From NCBI GenBank assembly GCA_017470345.1, contig JAFUEP010000036.1, forward strand, positions 25,466 through 89,465: DNA of 64,000 bases, read 5' to 3'. Made by a program: the position numbers and the translations under genes. Below, in pieces: positions 46,044 through 53,499 of the stretch (position 1 is the stretch's first letter; every line of letters starts with the position of its first letter). This stretch comes from Prevotella sp. GTDB taxonomy: Bacteria > Bacteroidota > Bacteroidia > Bacteroidales > Bacteroidaceae. Below the pieces are notes generated by a model. That model did no database searches, was not told the DNA's origin, and saw nothing but the letters and a program-made list of their open reading frames with translations.

Positions 46044-47048
46044 TTAAGAGCATTTAGGAAAGCGGTTGAACTTTTGAATCCACCTCCATACAGCTCCGCA
46101 GCTGTTCCTCACCCTGACGGCTCGTTTGCCGTCACTGTATGTCACTATGTCTATCAAGCCAAGAGCAATTCTCTGCCACGGCACTACATCCTCAGCATTG
46201 TCTGTCGGCAGGAAATCCTCACCTCCGTTTCTCCTTCGAAAACAAACTGCAAGTCCATTCTGACTTGGAACGACAAAAGCTTTTCTGATAGTTCTTCGCT
46301 CAGTGCTTGTCAGCGGAACAACAGAAATGATGCGGACTTCCCATTTCGTGTCTATAATCTTGTTTGCCTCAGAAAGGGCAGCATCTGAAGTGGGGACGAT
46401 GACTCCGGCAATGAGTTTATGATGACGTTCCTCGTAGACGAGTCCCAGCGAGAGTGTTACATACAGCTCAGACTGTTTACCCAACTTGACCCGATTCGTG
46501 TTTAGCGCTTCTATATAGTATGGGTCGGTCACAGACAGGTCATACACGACTCCATGATACTCCAGTAGCATCCTATAGCGTGTCTTGTCCTCACGCACAT
46601 CGGCTACAATCTTGGCATCGCTGACAGGTATGAACATCAGCGAGTGATCTCCTGTGGCGAATGTTGGAATGTCAATTGCCCGGTCAGTGCCATAAAAAAA
46701 TACCTGATGCACACTATCCACAAACTGACTCAAAACGGCATCCGCGCCTGAAACCTTTCCCACCACCCGCATCAGGCCGTAATGCACGTCCTCGGTATGT
46801 GACTGGCAGGGAATCGGAATGACCCCCTCTAGCTTGACCACCGACAGCAGAGGGATATGCTGCGCCTCACCAATCCTGATCTCGCCAAACTCCGTAGTCG
46901 CGTCAATGGGTCTTATCCATCGGGGGCTGCCGTCTGGTTTCCTGACCACCGTCCATTTCCGTTCATCGTCAATCGTCACCTCAACGCCAGCGATACACCG
47001 CCCGCCGCGTTTCAGAGAGTTGGCCAGACAAACAAAATAAGCATCCAT
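46044..47048 (-). CDS. Dual OB-fold domain protein linked to DUF488
   Basis: 334 residues. The N-terminus MDAYFVCLANSLKRGGRCIAGVEV and the RMLLEYHGVVYDLSVTDPYY segment fit the 'dual OB-containing' domain family as I know it, which is expected to bind nucleic acid. The C-terminal ~110 residues (YVTLSLGLVYEERHHKLIAGVIVPTSD...) repeat some of this pattern. It starts 7 bases after the DUF488 gene, so the two are co-translated and probably act together, downstream of the large restriction-modification gene. Function inferred from context only. Confidence 0.6.
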   Translation of the reverse strand: MDAYFVCLANSLKRGGRCIAGVEVTIDDERKWTVVRKPDGSPRWIRPIDATTEFGEIRIGEAQHIPLLSVVKLEGVIPIPCQSHTEDVHYGLMRVVGKVSGADAVLSQFVDSVHQVFFYGTDRAIDIPTFATGDHSLMFIPVSDAKIVADVREDKTRYRMLLEYHGVVYDLSVTDPYYIEALNTNRVKLGKQSELYVTLSLGLVYEERHHKLIAGVIVPTSDAALSEANKIIDTKWEVRIISVVPLTSTERRTIRKAFVVPSQNGLAVCFRRRNGGEDFLPTDNAEDVVPWQRIALGLIDIVTYSDGKRAVRVRNSCGAVWRWIQKFNRFPKCS

Positions 47049-47055
47049 ATAACGA

Positions 47056-47667
47056 CTATTCCTCCTCCGTTCTGTATCCTATCTCGCGATTCTTCTGCCT
47101 GTAAGCATCCCGCCGCTGGTCATCACGGGTGTATGTACCGAACAATTCGTCAATCTCCGGAATGTGATACTTCCTGGCATGCAGATATTCCTCGATCATC
47201 TGCTTCTCCAGAGACTCGTGCGATACAGCTGAAGCATCCTTCATGATGTGTCGGACATCCCACCTTTGATCGTAAAAATATCGGGCCACCAATGAGAACC
47301 TATGACACTCCAAGGGGTTAGCCTCCGAGCACATCAGCGCAATGTGATAGCCTTTATCAGCGCCTTTCTTTACCCGCTCAACCCCAAAGAGGAAATCAGC
47401 AGTAGTCACAGCCTTCTCAAAATCCACCTGCCCGTCCTCATTGATGCTGTCAGTTCTTCGAGCCCCGAACTCCTTGCCGAAATGGAGATATACCACACCG
47501 TTTCGTTTCAGGAACCCTCGCAGCACCTCCATATTGAACTGAGGTGAATACTTGCTGGCCGGAACACTCCGAACGTCAACCACACAGTCAACGCCATGCC
47601 GACTAAGCATCGCAAGAAATTCCTCCTGCGACTGATTCGAGTGGCCTATAGTGAATAGTTGGTTCAT
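47056..47667 (-). CDS. DUF488 family protein
   Basis: 203 residues. It begins MNQLFTIGHSNQSQEEFLAML and has VVDVRSVPASKYSPQFN and ALMCSEANPLECHRFSLVARY, the three DUF488 signature blocks with a conserved Cys and His near residues 113-121. DUF488 proteins have no firm function but recur next to DNA-modifying or nucleic-acid genes. It lies 55 bases after the type IIG enzyme and 7 bases before the dual OB-fold gene. Confidence 0.88.
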   Translation of the reverse strand: MNQLFTIGHSNQSQEEFLAMLSRHGVDCVVDVRSVPASKYSPQFNMEVLRGFLKRNGVVYLHFGKEFGARRTDSINEDGQVDFEKAVTTADFLFGVERVKKGADKGYHIALMCSEANPLECHRFSLVARYFYDQRWDVRHIMKDASAVSHESLEKQMIEEYLHARKYHIPEIDELFGTYTRDDQRRDAYRQKNREIGYRTEEE

Positions 47668-47722
47668 GCCGATATGTATTTTTTAGCTTATCGATTAACT
47701 GTAAATCGGCAGAAATGTCTTT

Positions 47723-50700
47723 TTACTCCGGTTCTGTAATACCATAATGAGCATAAATCATCCTGTCCAGTTCATGCTCCTTTTCGTCTGTTGACAGTCC
47801 TTCACGTTTCATCTGCTGAATCTCCATCACCCGGCGTTCGTATTCGGCATCCTCTTCATCGGTGACGTCCTTGATGGGGATGCGCTCAATGAGCACCTCA
47901 CGTAGTTCACGATTACCACCCTGTATAGGCGGGAAATCCTCAAAGAAACAATATTGGAACAGAGCAGAATTGAAGAATGCTGTCAGATAGCCCAAATGCT
48001 TGCCTACTATCATGAAAGCCTTATCGTTGAAATAGTAGCCATTGGTATCCAGATAGAAAGCAGGAGCTTTTGCTTGAATGGAGTATATGATTTTCTTTTG
48101 GGAAAAATCTCTCAGATAAGCACAATTACGCAAATTATATGGTGTAACGCCTTTATCTCCTCTGTCAGCTAACTGCTTATAATAGTGGTCAAGATGCTTT
48201 TTTACCGGCTTATAGTCATTGATGTCAATGGGTGCCGACTCCTCATCCTTCAATCCGTTATGGCTGTTGATGAGATAGAATCCCTCCCAATTTATCTGGT
48301 ATTGCTTGATATTGCGGCCACGAAGGTGGGGCACAAGGATATCTTTGCAACGCTCATCTTCTGAGACCATCGCCTGATACTGCTCTGATGAAATCCAGAA
48401 AGCAGGGTTGTAGCCGGTTAAGATTCCTCGATTAATAATCAATGCCCAATCTGCAAGCGGCATACCTTGTGCTTTGACGGAATTAATAAACGCTTCTTTC
48501 TCTTCATCACGGAATACCCAAGGTGTTCGGCCTATAAACGAATATTCCTTCTTGTTCTCGCGATAGAACTTCCCAACGTCCTTCAGCTTAAACGACTTGT
48601 TGTCCTCCACCGTGCAAGTCATCAGCCTATTCTGATTCTCTGCTTTCTGCAGCATCAGGATATTTGTACGGATGGTGACTTCCCGAAACACCTGGAAGGT
48701 GAAGAAGTCTATCAACATCATCGGATTGACATCTTTACGCTCAAAATACTTTTGCAATTTCTTGCCATAATCTGCCCGCATCCATGCGTTGGTGGTGATA
48801 AATGTCAAGTATCCGCCCTTGCGGAGCAGACTCATGCACCATTCGTAGAAAAGTACACAGATGTCGCCCGTGCGGACAAACGATGCATAGCCCTTACGGC
48901 TGTACTCATCGGCCACGCCTCCCATCTTTTGCAGCTGTATGTAGGGGGGATTACCGATGATACAGTCAAAGCCTTCGAAACGCCCGTCATCAGCAAGCAC
49001 GTCGGGGAACATATATCGCCATTCGAAGGCGTTTTCATAGATTAGTTCGCGCTCACTTATCTGAGCTTTTACCTTTTTTAAATCAGCTTCAAGCTTTTCC
49101 ACTACTTCCCTGGTGTTCTCGTCGGTTATCTCCTCATGGTGAAAAAGAGGATCAACATATCCGACAAATCCCAGCTTGTCAAGTTTCTTTTCTAGTGTCT
49201 CTCTCCGCTTATAAAGCCTGTCTTCCTTATTCTTGGCTATGTAGAGCAGGCTTTTCTGTATATTCTTCAGTATCTTGTCATACTCCCTGCGCCGTGATTT
49301 GTTAGCCGTCTTATAGTTGGTATTAACCTCCTTGTAAGTGCTGACGGTGACTAAATGCTTCTTCAAGATTGGAGTAATGTCAGCATCGAGTGGCAGATTG
49401 TGAAGCAAACTGTCACCCTGCTTGATGTTGATGTCGATGTTAGGCAGCGTCACCAGCTGGTCACCTTCGTAGTAGGCGTTCTTCAGTAGCTCTATCCATA
49501 ATCGTAGCTGGCAGATGTCCACCGACTTGGGGTTCAGGTCAACACCGAAGAGACAATTTCTGATGATGGCAGCTTTCTCTTGGAAAAGCGCTTTCTGAAT
49601 GCGGGTCAGCTCGTCCACCCCCTTCTTGTAAGAGAAATGTTGTCCCATGCGTTTCACCTCCAGTTCATCATCCTCGCTGACGGCAATGTTGTAGCTGAAC
49701 GTCAGCGGCTGGCCATCTTCGTCTAACAGCACACCGAGTTCCGCCTTGATGGCCACGAGCCGATTCAGAGCCGATACCAGAAAATGGCCGCTTCCGACAG
49801 CAGGGTCGCACACGCGGAGTTCGTTGATGGCATCACTGACCGTACGCGACTTCTCGGCGGGGATGTGGCTTTTCAGTTCCTGCAGGGTCCGGCACTGGCA
49901 TTCCAGCCGCTGGTTGAGTTTCTCTATCACGGCACGTTCCAAAGTCTCCTTGCATATAAAGTTGGTAATTGAAGCCGGGGTGAATACCGCACCGTCCTTA
50001 TAGCCATTGATCTTCTCAAATATCTTGCCAAGCACAGAGGCATTGATCAGTTCCCGCGTGTCGTCCTTCCTTGCCTCGCCAAAATTATAGCTGGCCAGGA
50101 ATGCTATCAGATAGCCGATGTTGCTCAAGGGGGCTTTCGCTCTCCTCCCGGCACTGTCTGTAACGACAGTATTCTTGTATGGTCTGATGTCTTTAACCTT
50201 CAAGTTGGAAATCCTGGTGCTGAGACGACGCTCCAGATGGGTACACTCAAACAGCTTACTGTTCAGGTAGGGCACTGCAGCAAACTGTCTGTTCACATCG
50301 TCATCACGATCCTCCGGGGGGAGTGCCAGAACCTTGAAGAACAGGTCGTCAATATTCAGGAAGTCCTTTATCTTTTCTTCATTGAAGAAGCGGTGTCTGG
50401 CTGCATCATCCCATGGGTTGAAACTGATAACTTGCGATTCTACCAGTTTGATGAACAGCAAACGGTTAACCCATGTCAGAACCAATTCCAGGGCTGCGTC
50501 GTACCGCTCTTCCTCACTGAGCTGGTCATGTGCAGCCAGACACGTCAGCGTGCTTTCTATCAGCGAGCCCTGCTCACGGTAACCCTCAGGCAGGCGTTGA
50601 ATGGTGACATTGCCTTTTTCACTCTTTTCTTCGAGCCCGATGATGTAGAGCAACTCCTTATAGAAGGCATCGTTCATATCATTAGGGTCAAGGCGACGCT

Positions 50701-51406
50701 TGCCAAGAAGGAAATAGGGAGACAGCAACTTGCAAGTCGTGGACAGTCGCTGATTGCTCATCTTGTCCCAGTCTTTCAAAGAGAAGTAGATGCATGCCAT
50801 CTTGTCCGTCAAACCTTCATTGCTGATTTCCTGCGACACGTAGGCATAGAAGTCTTTGGTTGTCTCTTTGTATAACTTAGCTTCATTAGGCTTGACCTTT
50901 CTGTATTCCTGTATAAACTTTCTTGAAGTAAAAAGCCTGCGGAACATGGTCTCTTCGAACACATACCAGTCGTAGCCATTAGAGGCTATCAAATACCGTA
51001 TGGCATTGTTGTGATGATTGTCCTGCAGTTCAGTCAGATAATAGAGTATCAGTTCGTGGAGTGCCTTGCGGTTCAGATCGTCTTCCGTCAGCATTTCACC
51101 TTTCTCCGCAGGCTTCTTCATCTCTATCAGCACTACAGGTGATGACGATGTGGTATTGTCCTCGAAGATGTTCAAGTCCGTATTGACATCTTGTCTCCGA
51201 GCAATCTTGTTCTTGCCTTTGTAGAAGGTGTCTTCCAACAGAGCCTTTACGTTGTCCTCGTAGTTTGATTCAGGATCATTGTCGGGCTTGGGTGGCAAAT
51301 GGTTTGAGAGAGCTTCCTTGAATTTCTCCAGAAGATCCTTCTCCACGGGTATCTCGCGGAGTTTCTTCTCTTTCAGAAATTCTGATGGACTATATATCGT
51401 TGCCAT
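47723..51406 (-). CDS. Single-chain type IIG restriction-modification enzyme (Eco57I-like)
   Basis: 1227 residues. The N-terminal ~200 residues contain a PD-(D/E)xK nuclease pattern (D77 and VVLIEMKKP with E95 and K97). A helical connector follows to ~500. The methyltransferase part has motif I DPAVGSGHFL (D534 onward) and catalytic motif IV NPPY (819-822), the gamma-class m6A arrangement. The C-terminal ~350 residues fit a TaqI/Eco57I-type target recognition domain (LVPHLRGRNIKQYQINWEG). One protein would cut unmodified DNA and methylate adenine in its own recognition sequence. Promoter TAATTTTG lies just upstream (51425-51432). The DUF488 and dual OB genes follow in the same direction. Confidence 0.9.
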   Translation of the reverse strand: MATIYSPSEFLKEKKLREIPVEKDLLEKFKEALSNHLPPKPDNDPESNYEDNVKALLEDTFYKGKNKIARRQDVNTDLNIFEDNTTSSSPVVLIEMKKPAEKGEMLTEDDLNRKALHELILYYLTELQDNHHNNAIRYLIASNGYDWYVFEETMFRRLFTSRKFIQEYRKVKPNEAKLYKETTKDFYAYVSQEISNEGLTDKMACIYFSLKDWDKMSNQRLSTTCKLLSPYFLLGKRRLDPNDMNDAFYKELLYIIGLEEKSEKGNVTIQRLPEGYREQGSLIESTLTCLAAHDQLSEEERYDAALELVLTWVNRLLFIKLVESQVISFNPWDDAARHRFFNEEKIKDFLNIDDLFFKVLALPPEDRDDDVNRQFAAVPYLNSKLFECTHLERRLSTRISNLKVKDIRPYKNTVVTDSAGRRAKAPLSNIGYLIAFLASYNFGEARKDDTRELINASVLGKIFEKINGYKDGAVFTPASITNFICKETLERAVIEKLNQRLECQCRTLQELKSHIPAEKSRTVSDAINELRVCDPAVGSGHFLVSALNRLVAIKAELGVLLDEDGQPLTFSYNIAVSEDDELEVKRMGQHFSYKKGVDELTRIQKALFQEKAAIIRNCLFGVDLNPKSVDICQLRLWIELLKNAYYEGDQLVTLPNIDINIKQGDSLLHNLPLDADITPILKKHLVTVSTYKEVNTNYKTANKSRRREYDKILKNIQKSLLYIAKNKEDRLYKRRETLEKKLDKLGFVGYVDPLFHHEEITDENTREVVEKLEADLKKVKAQISERELIYENAFEWRYMFPDVLADDGRFEGFDCIIGNPPYIQLQKMGGVADEYSRKGYASFVRTGDICVLFYEWCMSLLRKGGYLTFITTNAWMRADYGKKLQKYFERKDVNPMMLIDFFTFQVFREVTIRTNILMLQKAENQNRLMTCTVEDNKSFKLKDVGKFYRENKKEYSFIGRTPWVFRDEEKEAFINSVKAQGMPLADWALIINRGILTGYNPAFWISSEQYQAMVSEDERCKDILVPHLRGRNIKQYQINWEGFYLINSHNGLKDEESAPIDINDYKPVKKHLDHYYKQLADRGDKGVTPYNLRNCAYLRDFSQKKIIYSIQAKAPAFYLDTNGYYFNDKAFMIVGKHLGYLTAFFNSALFQYCFFEDFPPIQGGNRELREVLIERIPIKDVTDEEDAEYERRVMEIQQMKREGLSTDEKEHELDRMIYAHYGITEPE

Positions 51407-51424
51407 AACTTGTATATTTGGCTA

Positions 51425-51432
51425 CAAAATTA
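51425..51432 (-). promoter_or_regulatory. -7 promoter element of the type IIG gene
   Basis: TAATTTTG on the minus strand, 18 bases before the ATG at 51406, implying a very short leader. Confidence 0.6.
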
Positions 51433-51540
51433 CACATTCTTTCCGAGAATGAGGCCATTCTGGGCAGAAAAAACACATTATTTAATAAACGTGTAGCAAT
51501 GCAATTTGCCGCTGGCGCTCTTTTTGCCGCATTGAGCCGT

Positions 51541-52182
51541 TCAGTATTTATACCCATGCTCCTTGCAATAGTCGATGGCAGGCTGGAAGCACTGAAACGT
51601 AGCCTTGTGGATCCACTTCAGGCCCTTGCGCTCGTCCTTGGGAACGCCCGTGCCAGTCATCAGAAACCAGCCTGTGGCAAACTGTGCCTGGGCGTCGCCG
51701 CCGTTGGCAGCTAACTCATACCAGAAGACGCACTCCTCCAGATTCTTCTCCACGCCGTCGCCGTTCCAATAGGCAGCTCCCACATTCTTCTGGCTGAGGG
51801 TGTGGCCTTGGAAAGCGGCCTCGCGATACCAGAGGAAGGCTTTGTGATGATCCTGCTCCGTGCCGTTGCCTAGATAGTAGGCGTTGGCCACGTTGACCTG
51901 CGACTGCATGTCGCCCTTGTCGGCAGCTTTCATGTACCACCGGAAGGCCTGGCCTGCGTCCTGCTCCACGCCCTTGCCATGGTAATAGCACTCTCCGACG
52001 TTGAAGCAGCCATAGACATCGCCCAGCTGCGCTGCCTTCATATACCACTCGAAAGCCGTCTCCAGACTGGCCTTTACGCCGGAGCCACGCTCATAGCAGA
52101 CCCCAAGGTTGTTCATTGCCTTGGCGTCGCCGGCGTATGCCTTCTCACGGTAGTCGTCAGCTCTGTTTCGTTCTTTTGGCAT
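51541..52182 (-). CDS. Sel1-repeat protein
   Basis: 213 residues from ATG at 52182 (MPKERNRADDYREKAYAGDAKAM). The extension to 52209 needs a GTG start. Five tandem Sel1 units of ~36 residues each have the pattern A..xxLGxxYxxGxGVxxDxxxAxxWYxxAA (for example NNLGVCYERGSGVKASLETAFEWYMKAA, ~24-51). Sel1 solenoids act as protein-protein scaffolds. No signal peptide, so cytoplasmic. It lies between two defence genes, but nothing shows a direct role in defence. Confidence 0.9.
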   Translation of the reverse strand: MPKERNRADDYREKAYAGDAKAMNNLGVCYERGSGVKASLETAFEWYMKAAQLGDVYGCFNVGECYYHGKGVEQDAGQAFRWYMKAADKGDMQSQVNVANAYYLGNGTEQDHHKAFLWYREAAFQGHTLSQKNVGAAYWNGDGVEKNLEECVFWYELAANGGDAQAQFATGWFLMTGTGVPKDERKGLKWIHKATFQCFQPAIDYCKEHGYKY

Positions 52183-52213
52183 GTTTCTTCTTTCTTCTAA
52201 TTGGGTCACGATA

Positions 52214-52567
52214 TTACGGCTGACGGCATCGCTTATACTTCCCCTTGACGATCTCGTAGGAGTTTCGGGTAAGCTCCTTCAACAGTTCGTCAGGTGCTGT
52301 CGCGGGATTGATGCCTATCCAGTGCTTGGGCGATTCGTTGTACGGATTGCCGACACACTCATGCTGCGCTTTCAAGTCGTCGATGCGTTCCGGCTGACAT
52401 TTCAGCGAGACAACCGAGAAATCATTGCAGTCGAAGAACGAGAACATGTGTCCTGACACGTAGAACACCAGAACACCCTCTCCGCTCTTAAACTTCTGGA
52501 ACGGCAGTTTTTCTTCTATGTCATTGCCCAACGACAGGCAATAGTCGCGATAGTCCTCTATGTTCAT
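52214..52567 (-). CDS. MmcQ/YjbR family protein
   Basis: 117 residues. Begins MNIEDYRDYCLSLGNDIEEKLPF and ends with the family pattern NESPKHWIGINP...LLKELTRNSYEIVKGK. The fold is a small double-wing-like domain, named DNA-binding from structure only. Promoter TACCTTTG ~100 bases upstream (52669-52676). Confidence 0.88.
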   Translation of the reverse strand: MNIEDYRDYCLSLGNDIEEKLPFQKFKSGEGVLVFYVSGHMFSFFDCNDFSVVSLKCQPERIDDLKAQHECVGNPYNESPKHWIGINPATAPDELLKELTRNSYEIVKGKYKRCRQP

Positions 52568-52668
52568 GTAGCATTGACAAATTGGAGCTGACTTTTGTAT
52601 AGTCAGCTGTGGTCTTCATCTTCATCTTTTGCTTCTTCTTTGCCATGTCGATTTGATGTAAGATGGTG

Positions 52669-52676
52669 CAAAGGTA
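52669..52676 (-). promoter_or_regulatory. -7 promoter element for the MmcQ/YjbR gene
   Basis: TACCTTTG on the minus strand. The ~100-base leader contains a Lys-rich 41-codon frame (ATG at 52646) that overlaps the gene start in another frame and is probably not a gene. Confidence 0.5.
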
Positions 52677-52850
52677 CGAAATCTCAGGCAATTCCCGCAG
52701 ATTTTTTAGTAATTTTGCACAAAAACAGGGAATACCTCATGCTACGCCGGGACCCTCCATCGCCCTGCCGTTCTCTTTCAGTAAGAGACAGTTTTTCCCT
52801 GATTGTTGCAAATAATCCCAAAGATATTTTCTCGTTTCGCTGAAAATTCG

Positions 52851-52960
52851 TAATTTTGCAACTGCATCTGCCCCATGAGGCTGTGATGTCATCTGAGGGT
52901 GACAGAGCCACGGGGCGGACACTACATATTGGAAAAGCGACACTTGACGCTTTGTTTTTG
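52851..52960 (+). ncRNA. Candidate small RNA with own promoter and terminator
   Basis: TAATTTTG at 52851-52858 is a good -7 element with no gene behind it. The following ~60 bases can form a long imperfect stem: GCCCC with GGGGC, GGCT with AGCC, and TGTCA with TGACA around a TCTGAGGG loop. Then a hairpin AAAGCG/CGCTTT (52934-52953) is followed by GTTTTTGG as a terminator. The transcript would be ~95 bases. No known family recognised. Confidence 0.5.
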
Positions 52961-53444
52961 GTGACTTGAACGTCGGAAATTCAAATCCCAATCAGAGACA
53001 AATGCAGAGGTGACGCCTACGGGTGTGTATATACGCAGCCGGAGTGTGCCGTGGACTAACCATGCCATTACAGGCACACTTTTGGGTGCATTTTGTATAT
53101 ACTCCAGCGTGGGTATCTATTCTGTTCGTTCTATTGGGATGGCTTCCGACGGCCAAAGTTACAACGAGCAGGTGTAGATACCCCGTTTTTCGTTATGTAG
53201 GTATCAATGGAGTAAGAAACAGTCTGACTTGGGTGTTTGTCAGAGCAAAATAGAAAGGCAAGGCAATTAAGAGTAACTGGCAAACATAGAACACGAGATT
53301 CATTTCACTTCTGGTGACATAGAACTGGGAAACTAACTTACGCAGAAGCAGAAACGAGAATGACCTCGCACGGAGAACGGCGTGGGGGATTCGTTATGCT
53401 TTCATTCTGCAGCGTTTCCAGTCGCTTATGTCACAAGCATGACC
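52961..53444 (+). other. Gene-free stretch with decayed reading frames
   Basis: No convincing gene. Around 52995-53165 one frame reads VYIRSRSVPWTNHAITGTLL and ends MASDGQSYNEQV; the neighbouring frames continue in protein-like fashion to ~53265. This suggests a decayed gene rather than random DNA. Two GTATATAC octamers (53024 and 53096) and an AGTGTGCC/GGCACACT pair lie in the same stretch. Origin unknown. Confidence 0.3.
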
Positions 53445-53481
53445 GCCCCTGCGCTTCTCAATGAAACGCAGGGGCTTTTTG
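53445..53481 (+). terminator. Terminator-like hairpin (possible attenuator) just before the fused methyltransferase
   Basis: A perfect 9-bp stem GCCCCTGCG/CGCAGGGGC (53445-53453 and 53467-53475) is followed by TTTTT. It sits 19 bases before the ATG at 53500 and its loop contains the other possible start (53461). It either ends upstream transcription or controls how much enzyme is made. Confidence 0.75.
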
Positions 53482-53499
53482 GTTGCTGCGACAACATAC

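Noticed and set aside
52521-52646. 41-codon Lys-rich minus-strand frame in the leader of the MmcQ/YjbR gene
   Set aside because: It overlaps the gene start in another frame and has no recognised similarity; a leader peptide cannot be excluded.
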